This document shows positions 1 to 5,595 of a stretch of DNA of 5,595 nucleotides, piece by piece (the first letter of the stretch is position 1; each line of letters opens with the position of its first letter). Under the pieces are notes generated by a model, which was given only the letters and a program-made list of their open reading frames with translations, did not search any database and had not been told where the DNA came from. The stretch is from Chitinophaga pinensis (GTDB lineage: Bacteria; Bacteroidota; Bacteroidia; Chitinophagales; Chitinophagaceae). The DNA lies in assembly GCA_945866165.1 (NCBI GenBank), contig CAMBGO010000160.1, positions 1 through 5,595 of the forward strand. Reading direction: 5' to 3'. The position numbers and the translations under genes were made by a program.

Positions 1-1083
1 TTTCCTGAAAGAAAACTAATTCCTGCTCGCTGTGCAAACATTACCTTGCCACTCGACGGACGTTCTTCATGTCAAAGCAGAAACCTCTGTCACCGCGGTT
101 GTCCTTACGGCGCATACTTCAGCACACAATCTTCAACATTGCCCGCAGCAGCAAAAACAGGAAACCTCCAAATAAAAACAGGTGTTGTTGTAAACAAAAT
201 CATCTATGATGAAAAACAACAAAAGGCAACAGGTGTGGAAGTTATAGACCGTGAAACTTTAAAAACCTATGTATATACCGCCAATATTATTTTTCTAAAT
301 GCTTCAACTATTGCTAGCACATTTATTTTATTAAATTCATTAAGCAATCGTTTTCAAAACGGCATAGGAAATGATGTTGATATTGTTGGTCGCCACTTAA
401 TGGACCATCATAAAAGTCCATATATAAATGGTGAAGTAGAAGGACTGGAAGACAAATATTATGTTGGAAGAAAACCTGCCGGTGTTTTCATCCCCCGCTT
501 CAGAAATATCAATAAACAAGAAAAAGATTTTTTACGCGGATACAATTACCAAGGCGGCGCTTATAGAGAACGATCTGCTGATTCTTCATTAATTGGCATT
601 GAATTGAAAGAGGCATTATCATATCCTGAAAAATGGAAAATTGGATTTGGATATTATGGCGAAACACTTCCTTATGCTGAAAACAGGGTTCAACTGGATC
701 ATTCAATAAAAGATATTTATGGCAGACCAGGACTTTCAGTTGATTGTTCATTTAAAGAAAATGAATTAAAGATGCATAAGGATGCTACTGCGACCCTGAC
801 AGAGATGATGTCAACAATAGGATTGAAAAACATTGGTCAACATGGAAAGATTTCATTCCCCGGGAATGCCAACCATGAAATGGGAACAGCCCGAATGGGA
901 CATGATGAAAAAACTTCGGTTTTAAACAAATGGAATCAAATGCATGCTGTAAAAAATATTTTCATTACCGATGGATCCTGTATGTCTTCAAGCTCATCAG
1001 TAAACCCCTCCCTTACCTACATGGCCCTCACTGCAAGGGCAGTTGATTATGCAGTGACAGAAATGAAAAAAGGAAATATATAA
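1..1083 (+). CDS. GMC-family FAD-dependent oxidoreductase, C-terminal part (5' end outside window)
   Basis: The reading frame is open from the first base, so this is the 360-residue C-terminal part of a protein that probably has about 560 residues. The N-terminal Rossmann FAD-binding segment (GxGxxG) lies upstream of the window. Residues are counted from base 1. A cysteine-rich stretch has C24, C30 and C34 followed by PYGAYFS. An FAD-domain segment around 93-110 contains FLNAST, and VGRHLMDHH follows near 130. The GMC C-terminal signature is NHEMGTARMG at 291-300, where H292 should be the catalytic histidine, followed by VNPSLTYMALTARA at 334-347, where N335 sits at the second catalytic position (His or Asn in the family). 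Such enzymes oxidise alcohols or sugars using FAD; the substrate cannot be read from the sequence. The cysteine spacing recalls sugar dehydrogenases that carry an Fe-S cluster. No good terminator follows. An internal TTG at base 46 is not the start, because homologous-looking sequence continues upstream of it. Confidence 0.92.
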   Translation, partial: FPERKLIPARCANITLPLDGRSSCQSRNLCHRGCPYGAYFSTQSSTLPAAAKTGNLQIKTGVVVNKIIYDEKQQKATGVEVIDRETLKTYVYTANIIFLNASTIASTFILLNSLSNRFQNGIGNDVDIVGRHLMDHHKSPYINGEVEGLEDKYYVGRKPAGVFIPRFRNINKQEKDFLRGYNYQGGAYRERSADSSLIGIELKEALSYPEKWKIGFGYYGETLPYAENRVQLDHSIKDIYGRPGLSVDCSFKENELKMHKDATATLTEMMSTIGLKNIGQHGKISFPGNANHEMGTARMGHDEKTSVLNKWNQMHAVKNIFITDGSCMSSSSSVNPSLTYMALTARAVDYAVTEMKKGNI

Positions 1084-1180
1084 AATGATTTAAGTCGCTT
1101 TTAAGATTTACAATTGTTTTGCCAGATAGTAAATTGAAATTTATCCCTCCCCATTAATTCCCCAATGCAAATGTATTTAG

Positions 1181-1188
1181 TAACTTTG
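1181..1188 (+). promoter_or_regulatory. Bacteroidota-type -7 promoter element for the phosphatase-thiL operon
   Basis: The bases TAACTTTG match the Bacteroidota housekeeping promoter core TAnnTTTG exactly. The match ends 4 bases before the ATG at 1193. Transcription in this promoter class normally begins a few bases past the core, so the transcript would start at or within a few bases of the start codon, giving a leaderless or nearly leaderless mRNA. No convincing upstream -33 element (TTG or TTTG at the usual 17-23 base spacing) is visible. The assignment therefore rests on the -7 box, its position and the absence of any ribosome binding site. Confidence 0.6.
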
Positions 1189-1192
1189 CGCC

Positions 1193-1969
1193 ATGCTAAA
1201 AAGCACACTCATCAAAGCTGCACAAGCAGCTGGTAATTTGATACAGGAAAGAATCAATGGAAAATTTACAATTGAATTCAAGGATGGTCCAAATAACCTT
1301 GTAACAGAAGTAGATAAAGCCTCCGAAGCCCTTATCATGGACATTATCAGAAAAGAATTTCCAGATCACTTTATTCTAAGTGAAGAAATTGGTGAAATTA
1401 AAATGGATTCTGCCTACAAATGGATTATCGACCCAATCGATGGCACAATCAATTTTGCCAATGGAATTCCATTATGCTGCGTGAGCATCGGTATAGAAAA
1501 AAATGAGGAGATGATCATGGGTGCTGTTTACAACCCAATGATGAATGAATTTTTTATAGCAGAAAAAGGACAAGGTGCTTTTTTAAATGACCGTCGCCTC
1601 GAAGTGAGCAAGCAACACAAGGTAAAACACGCTTGCTTGGTTACAGGTTTCCCTTATACATATCTTGATGTTCCCAATGGGCCATTAGAGGTTTTTAGCA
1701 GACTTATCCGCGAAGGTATTCCCGTTAGAAGACTTGGGTCAGCAGCAATTGATCTATGCTGGGTAGCAGCAGGAAGATTCGATGGATTCTATGAACATAA
1801 ATTAATGGCATGGGATAGTGCTGCGGGTTTTCTTATGGTTGAAGAAGCCGGAGGAAAAGTAACAGACTTCAAGGGACATCAATACTCACCATATCAACCA
1901 CATATTGTGGCAACCAATGGTAAGATTCATGATGAATTGCTAAAATGGATTTCAAACACTCATAACTAA
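1193..1969 (+). CDS. Inositol monophosphatase family protein (SuhB/IMPase-like phosphatase)
   Basis: The 258-residue protein has the usual length for this family of Mg2+-dependent, lithium-sensitive-type cytoplasmic phosphatases, which remove phosphate from inositol monophosphates and other small sugar or nucleotide phosphates. The metal-binding set is complete. Glutamates 64-65 lie in SEEIG, D80 and D83 lie in DPIDGTINF (the family's DPLDGTxNF box), and D208 lies in the second signature, WDSAAGFLMVEEAGG. The LGSAAIDLCWVAAGRFDG stretch at 181-198 is also typical. The ATG at 1193 is chosen because the conserved N-terminal helix and NNLVTEVD motif begin right after it; the next methionine, at residue 49, would remove them. 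There is no Shine-Dalgarno sequence, and a promoter core ends 4 bases upstream. The stop lies 2 bases before thiL, so the two genes are probably co-transcribed. The true substrate is uncertain. Confidence 0.93.
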   Translation: MLKSTLIKAAQAAGNLIQERINGKFTIEFKDGPNNLVTEVDKASEALIMDIIRKEFPDHFILSEEIGEIKMDSAYKWIIDPIDGTINFANGIPLCCVSIGIEKNEEMIMGAVYNPMMNEFFIAEKGQGAFLNDRRLEVSKQHKVKHACLVTGFPYTYLDVPNGPLEVFSRLIREGIPVRRLGSAAIDLCWVAAGRFDGFYEHKLMAWDSAAGFLMVEEAGGKVTDFKGHQYSPYQPHIVATNGKIHDELLKWISNTHN

Positions 1970-1971
1970 TT

Positions 1972-3003
1972 ATGTCAAGAACAGAAATAAAAGACTATGG
2001 TGAATTCGGATTGATTCACCACCTTACCAAAAACATAGAAATTCAAAACGCATCATCCATACTTGGTGTAGGTGATGATGCTGCCGTAATCGATCATTTC
2101 GGAAAACAAACTGTTGTATCAACAGACATGCTTATTGAAGGCGTGCATTTTGATTTATCATACACGCCTTTAAAACACCTAGGTTACAAATCGGTGATCG
2201 TTAACCTGAGTGATATTTATGCAATGAATGCAACGCCTACACAAATTTTACTAAGTGTTGGCATTAGCAACAAGCTTAGTGTGGAAGCCCTGGAAGAATT
2301 TTATGAAGGTGTATATGCTGCATGTGAAGAACATGGCGTTGATCTGGTTGGTGGCGATACCTGTTCATCACAAAAAGGATTTATCATTTCAATCACCGCA
2401 ATAGGTGAAGCCACAGAAGATAAAATTGTGAAAAGAAGTACGGCGCAACAAGGTGACCTGATATGTTGTTCAGGTGATCTTGGAGGTGCCTATATAGGGT
2501 TGCTGTTTCTTGAAAGAGAAAAGAAAATATATTTAGAAAGTCCAGGCGTACAACCCGATCTTGAAAATGAATCTTATGTCATCGGAAGATTGCTTAAACC
2601 CAAGGCAAGAAAAGACATCCATGAACTGTTGAACGAAAAAGAAATTATTCCAACTTCCATGATGGACATAAGTGACGGTTTGAGTTCTGAACTCTTACAC
2701 ATATGCGAAAATAGTGGCGTTGGATGTGTGATATATGAGGAAAAATTACCCGTTCACGAAGATTCAAGAAAAGCTGCTTATAAATTTGAAATAGATCCTA
2801 CCGCCTGCGCACTCAGTGGTGGTGAAGATTATGAATTACTATTCACTATCAAGCAGGATGATTATGAAAAACTTACGCTATCAGAAAACATTAGCGTAAT
2901 CGGATATATCACAGATTCTGAACAAGGCGCTAAAATCAAAACGAAAGGTGGTAATACATACAATATCACTGCACAAGGATGGAATGCCTTCAAAGCAAGT
3001 TAA
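1972..3003 (+). CDS. thiL: Thiamine-monophosphate kinase ThiL
   Basis: ThiL uses ATP to phosphorylate thiamine monophosphate to thiamine diphosphate, the last step of cofactor synthesis, in the cytoplasm. The 343-residue protein shows the family motifs in order. GVGDDAAVI at 32-40 is the N-terminal metal/ATP site. STDMLIEGVHF at 50-60 is the substrate region. NLSDIYAMNATP at 78-89 and GGDT at 127-130 follow, then the glycine-rich MDISDGLSSEL at 231-241 and SGGEDYELLFT at 282-292. It belongs to the PurM/AIR-synthase-like fold (N-terminal domain about 1-150, C-terminal about 155-330). It is a little longer than the enterobacterial enzyme, with an additional segment around 182-205 (IYLESPGVQPDLENE) that I remember as common in Bacteroidota homologues. 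It starts 2 bases after the phosphatase stop with no Shine-Dalgarno sequence, suggesting translation coupled to the upstream gene. No thiamine riboswitch is visible upstream. Confidence 0.96.
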   Translation: MSRTEIKDYGEFGLIHHLTKNIEIQNASSILGVGDDAAVIDHFGKQTVVSTDMLIEGVHFDLSYTPLKHLGYKSVIVNLSDIYAMNATPTQILLSVGISNKLSVEALEEFYEGVYAACEEHGVDLVGGDTCSSQKGFIISITAIGEATEDKIVKRSTAQQGDLICCSGDLGGAYIGLLFLEREKKIYLESPGVQPDLENESYVIGRLLKPKARKDIHELLNEKEIIPTSMMDISDGLSSELLHICENSGVGCVIYEEKLPVHEDSRKAAYKFEIDPTACALSGGEDYELLFTIKQDDYEKLTLSENISVIGYITDSEQGAKIKTKGGNTYNITAQGWNAFKAS

Positions 3004-3029
3004 AAACTGACATTCAAGCTGAGTGATAA

Positions 3030-3052
3030 ACTTTATTATCAAAAAATAAAGT
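3030..3052. repeat. AT-rich inverted repeat downstream of thiL (possible weak terminator)
   Basis: ACTTTATT at 3030-3037 and AATAAAGT at 3045-3052 form a perfect 8-base inverted repeat around a 7-base loop, 27 bases past the thiL stop. Only two of the eight pairs are G-C, and no T-run follows on the plus strand, so it is a poor match to an intrinsic terminator. It is still the best candidate boundary between the phosphatase-thiL transcript and the glycosidase gene. A smaller stem, CATTCA/TGAGTG with one G-U pair and a 3-base loop, lies just before it at 3011-3025. Confidence 0.3.
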
Positions 3053-3086
3053 AATGAATTAACGATTGAAAAAATTGTAAATTGAT

Positions 3087-3098
3087 ATTCAATTGAAT
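3087..3098. promoter_or_regulatory. Perfect 12-base palindrome just upstream of the glycosidase start
   Basis: ATTCAATTGAAT reads the same on both strands and ends 6 bases before the ATG at 3105. It closes a stretch (3064-3098) where ATTG recurs at 3065, 3074, 3081 and 3092. The position would suit an operator or a structure affecting translation initiation. The sequence is AT-rich, so a chance origin is quite possible. No clear TAnnTTTG promoter core could be placed in this gap. Confidence 0.3.
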
Positions 3099-3104
3099 TT
3101 TTTC

Positions 3105-5375
3105 ATGAAAACAATTATACTCTTTTCTTGCTTGCTCATTTCCCTTTTATCAAATGCTCAAGAAAAAAAACACAATCTATCATTAGACTCGCTACCTACT
3201 AGATGGGATGAAGCCTTGCCAATAGGTAATGGCATGTTGGGCGCTTTGGTCTGGAATAAAGAAGGAAGCCTTCGTTTTTCACTCGACCAAGCAGAACTTT
3301 GGGATGAACGTCCCATGAAAGGATTGCACAGAAATGAATTCAGCTACAAATGGATTCAGGAACAGGTTTTCAAAAAAGACTACAAGCCCGTACAAGATAA
3401 TTTTGACTGGCCATACGACAATGAACCAGCTCCTACAAAAATCCCAGGTGGTGCAGTTGAATTCAACATGGAAAAATTTGGAAAAGTTGTTTCAGCAGAA
3501 CTTGATATCAAGACAGCAACAGTGAAAGTTATTTGGGATAAAGGTGTTGTGCTCAAGACCTTCGTTCATGCCACAAAACCCATCGGCTACTTCTCCTTCG
3601 AAAATATTCCTTCATCTGTTGAAATGAATTTAATTGCCCCATTGTATAACAACCCGGTAAAAAATATTGCCGATCCAGTTGGTGGAGACGACCTGGGAAG
3701 ATTAGGATATAAACAGGGAAGCATTAAAAAGACTGATAACAGCATAACTTATTTGCAACAAGGCTGGGGTGGATTCAAATACAAAATTACCATCGAGTGG
3801 AAATATACATCCACACATTCGATTGAAGGTGCTTGGATAATTTCTATAGAAGATAAAAAAAAGAAATTCAATGATGATAATTTATTCTTAGAAAGAGAAT
3901 TAAAAATCGGGATAGATGAAAATCAACAATCGCATACTTCATGGTGGAATGTTTTTTGGAATAAATCTGCATTGAAGATTCCTGATGAAACAATTGAAAA
4001 ACAATGGTATCTCGAACAATATAAATTTGGTTCAACATCAAGAGTTGGAGCACCACCAATTTCGCTACAAGCAATCTGGACGGCAGACAATGGAAGAATT
4101 CCACCATGGAAAGGAGATTTTCACCATGACCTAAACACACAATTGAGTTATTGGCCTTCATACAGTGGAAATCACTTAGAGGAAGGAATCGCATACCTAG
4201 ATCACCTTGATCAAAACAAAGAAAATTATAAACGATACACTAAGTTATTTTTTGGTGTTGAAGGATTGGCTGTACCTGGCGTGACTACATTAGATGGAAC
4301 AGAAATGGGAGGTTGGATACAATATTCTCTTTCTCCAACAGTTTCTTCTTGGCTTTCACATCATTACTATCTTCAATGGCGGTATAGTATGGATACGGCT
4401 TTTTTAAGAACACGCGCTTATCCATGGATAAAAGACGTTGCAATTTTTCTTGAGCGGATCACCAATAAAAATGAAAAGGGAATCAGAAAACTTCCAATCA
4501 GTTCCAGTCCAGAAATAAATGACAATAGCTTGAATGCATGGTTCTTTGATAACACAAACTATGATCTGGCATTAATGAAATTCAACTTCAGTGCTGCCAA
4601 AGAGCTCGCATCAGAACTTGGGTTGAAAGATGAATCATTGCATTGGGATTCTATCCTACATGAATTCCCTGATTTTGCAATTTCAAAGAACAATGAATTA
4701 ATGTTTGCTCCAACACTTGAATACAATGTATCCCATCGCCATTTTTCCCATATGATGGCCATTCATCCACTTGGATTAATTAATTGGGAAAACGGAACGA
4801 AAGAACAAGAAATTATTCATAATACTACATCACTATTGGATAGTATTGGCCCTGATTATTGGTGTGGGTATTCTTATGCATGGGAATCAAATATCAAAGC
4901 CAGGGCAAAAGATGGTGAAGGTGCAGCGAAAGCATTGGAAATTTTTGCGAAGGCATTTTGCTCTTCAAATAGTTTTCACCTAAATGGTGATCAAACAAAA
5001 TCAGGTCTATCTAAATATACATACAGGCCCTTTACACTCGAAGGAAATTTTGCATTTGCGGCAGGTCTCCAAGAAATGCTTTTGCAATCATATGCCGGGT
5101 ACATAGAAGTATTTCCAGCCATTCCCTCATCTTGGAAAAACATTTCATTCAATTCTTTGCGCGCAGAGGGAGCATTCCTTGTAAATGCATCAATGGAAAA
5201 TGGAATAGTAAAAACAATCACCATCAATGCGGAAAAGGGTAGAGAGACAATAATTAAAATTCCTTCTCGTGATTTAAAAATTAAATCGAAAGTCGGAATA
5301 ACAATTATTGATGAAAAAGAAGGCTTCATCAAAGCAGTTTTCAAACCTGGTGCTGTATTGGAACTTAGAAATTAA
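3105..5375 (+). CDS. Secreted glycoside hydrolase, GH95-related (alpha-L-fucosidase/galactosidase family fold)
   Basis: The ATG at 3105 gives 756 residues beginning with a Sec signal peptide: MK, a hydrophobic stretch at 4-15, and predicted cleavage after SNA at 16-18. The upstream in-frame TTG at 3093 only adds four residues in front of this signal. The layout follows GH95 proteins. An N-terminal beta-sandwich domain (about 25-270) opens with ALPIGNGMLGALV at 37-49. An (alpha/alpha)6 catalytic domain (about 285-655) and a C-terminal beta domain (about 660-756, FPAIPSSW at 670-677) follow. Catalytic-domain landmarks are PPISLQAIW at 317-325, PPWKGDFHHDLNTQLSYW at 333-350, SSSPE at 467-470, HRHFSH at 544-549, YAWESNIKAR at 591-600 and FTLEGNFAFAAG at 643-654. 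E470 matches the GH95 general acid. Where classical GH95 enzymes have NxN and a catalytic Asp (IDGNFG), this protein has D342-L-N344 and E646 (LEGNFA). It therefore probably belongs to a divergent GH95-like group, and the sugar released is unknown. It is likely periplasmic or further exported. No SusC/SusD partner is visible. Confidence 0.85.
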   Translation: MKTIILFSCLLISLLSNAQEKKHNLSLDSLPTRWDEALPIGNGMLGALVWNKEGSLRFSLDQAELWDERPMKGLHRNEFSYKWIQEQVFKKDYKPVQDNFDWPYDNEPAPTKIPGGAVEFNMEKFGKVVSAELDIKTATVKVIWDKGVVLKTFVHATKPIGYFSFENIPSSVEMNLIAPLYNNPVKNIADPVGGDDLGRLGYKQGSIKKTDNSITYLQQGWGGFKYKITIEWKYTSTHSIEGAWIISIEDKKKKFNDDNLFLERELKIGIDENQQSHTSWWNVFWNKSALKIPDETIEKQWYLEQYKFGSTSRVGAPPISLQAIWTADNGRIPPWKGDFHHDLNTQLSYWPSYSGNHLEEGIAYLDHLDQNKENYKRYTKLFFGVEGLAVPGVTTLDGTEMGGWIQYSLSPTVSSWLSHHYYLQWRYSMDTAFLRTRAYPWIKDVAIFLERITNKNEKGIRKLPISSSPEINDNSLNAWFFDNTNYDLALMKFNFSAAKELASELGLKDESLHWDSILHEFPDFAISKNNELMFAPTLEYNVSHRHFSHMMAIHPLGLINWENGTKEQEIIHNTTSLLDSIGPDYWCGYSYAWESNIKARAKDGEGAAKALEIFAKAFCSSNSFHLNGDQTKSGLSKYTYRPFTLEGNFAFAAGLQEMLLQSYAGYIEVFPAIPSSWKNISFNSLRAEGAFLVNASMENGIVKTITINAEKGRETIIKIPSRDLKIKSKVGITIIDEKEGFIKAVFKPGAVLELRN

Positions 5376-5595
5376 TTATTTATTCAGAGAGGTTAACATC
5401 CTAGAAATAAATCCATCCATTGCGGCATTGTCGATCCACCTTACCACAGCAACCAATTCATTTTTTCTATCAACATAAATCATGTTGGTTCCATTTCCAA
5501 TATGAATAAAAACATCTTCTGGTGCTGAAGGAAGTAATTTTTTATCTGTGTTGAGAAAATAATTCATGAAGCCATAGCCTGTATTTGCTGTGGTG
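5376..5595 (-). CDS. Serine hydrolase of the beta-lactamase (PF00144-like) family, C-terminal fragment
   Basis: The frame is open on the minus strand from the window edge to a TAA at 5376-5378, so this is the 3' end of a longer gene. About 73 codons are visible. The ATG at 5567 is internal, because sequence in the same frame upstream of it reads TTANTGYGF, which resembles the GYG(x)xW segment before the last strands of this family. Next come APEDVFIHIGNGTNMIYVD and ELVAVVRWID, which fit the closing beta-strands of class C beta-lactamase/esterase-like proteins (typically GxGxx(I/Y)YVDPxxxLVVVVRW). The third active-site motif (KTG or HxG) appears as GNG. The catalytic SxxK and YxN motifs would lie outside the window. 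Such proteins include esterases, D,D-peptidases and amidases, so drug resistance should not be assumed. The gene converges on the glycosidase with no intervening base. Confidence 0.7.
   Translation of the reverse strand, partial: TTANTGYGFMNYFLNTDKKLLPSAPEDVFIHIGNGTNMIYVDRKNELVAVVRWIDNAAMDGFISRMLTSLNK

Noticed and set aside
46..48. TTG as a possible start of the GMC oxidoreductase gene
   Set aside because: The frame stays open to base 1, and the protein lacks its FAD-binding N-terminus. It is an internal leucine codon of a gene cut by the window edge.
509..751. Antisense open frame of about 80 codons inside the GMC gene
   Set aside because: It overlaps conserved coding sequence, has no recognisable motif and no start signal.
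1084..1192. Terminator or TPP riboswitch in the gap before the phosphatase-thiL pair
   Set aside because: Only very short AT-rich symmetries such as ACAATTGT at 1110-1117 are present. No G-C-rich stem with a T-run and no conserved THI-box-like sequence was found.
3093..3104. TTG start giving a four-residue-longer glycosidase
   Set aside because: The ATG at 3105 begins a textbook signal peptide (MK followed by a hydrophobic run), and the TTG lies inside the palindrome with no ribosome binding site.
3129..3131. Cysteine 9 of the glycosidase as a lipoprotein cysteine
   Set aside because: It lies too early, within the hydrophobic core, and the preceding LFS does not fit a lipobox. Cleavage after SNA by signal peptidase I is more likely.
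3173..3180. A8 tract just after the signal peptide, and another at 3855-3862, as slippage or phase-variation sites
   Set aside because: They encode ordinary Lys codons in an intact frame, and such runs are common in AT-rich genomes. Nothing else suggests programmed frameshifting.
3868..5344. Antisense open frames inside the glycosidase gene (around 3868-4194, 4559-4762 and 4991-5344)
   Set aside because: They lie opposite a well-supported gene, and their translations show no recognisable family motif. They look like shadows of the coding strand.
1..5595. tRNA, rRNA, CRISPR array, insertion sequence or defence system
   Set aside because: Almost the whole window is accounted for by five metabolic or hydrolytic genes, and the gaps are about 100 bases or less. 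No array of spaced repeats, transposase motif or RNA cloverleaf was seen.

Overview
The window looks like an AT-rich chromosomal stretch from a member of the Bacteroidota, probably a Chitinophagaceae- or Sphingobacteriia-like lineage. Three things point there. None of the visible gene starts has a clear Shine-Dalgarno sequence. The one recognisable promoter core is the Bacteroidota form TAnnTTTG. The protein set also fits: a GMC oxidoreductase with a cysteine-rich motif, a ThiL with an extra segment, and a secreted GH95-like glycosidase whose signal peptide ends in SNAQ. This placement is inferred from sequence style, not from a database comparison.

Layout from left to right: (1) 1-1083, plus strand, the C-terminal two thirds of a GMC-family flavin oxidoreductase whose N-terminus lies outside the window. 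(2) A 109-base gap ending in a promoter core placed almost on the next start codon. (3) 1193-1969 and 1972-3003, plus strand, an inositol-monophosphatase-family phosphatase and thiamine-monophosphate kinase (thiL), 2 bases apart and almost certainly one transcript. (4) A roughly 100-base AT-rich gap holding a weak stem, a run of AATTG-like repeats and a perfect 12-base palindrome just before the next start. (5) 3105-5375, plus strand, a secreted glycoside hydrolase related to family 95. (6) 5376-5595, minus strand, the C-terminal end of what looks like a serine hydrolase of the beta-lactamase (PF00144-like) family. It converges on the glycosidase with no base between the two stop codons.

How they may work together: the phosphatase and ThiL are cytoplasmic housekeeping enzymes, ThiL making thiamine diphosphate, the cofactor. 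The glycosidase is exported and probably acts on carbohydrate in the periplasm or outside. The GMC oxidoreductase may oxidise sugars or related alcohols. No SusC/SusD pair, transporter or regulator is visible, so a polysaccharide utilisation locus cannot be claimed. I see no mobile element, CRISPR array, RNA gene or obvious novel multi-gene system. The most interesting points are the cysteine cluster of the GMC enzyme, the altered catalytic positions of the GH95-like enzyme, the probably leaderless phosphatase-thiL transcript and the abutting convergent stops.
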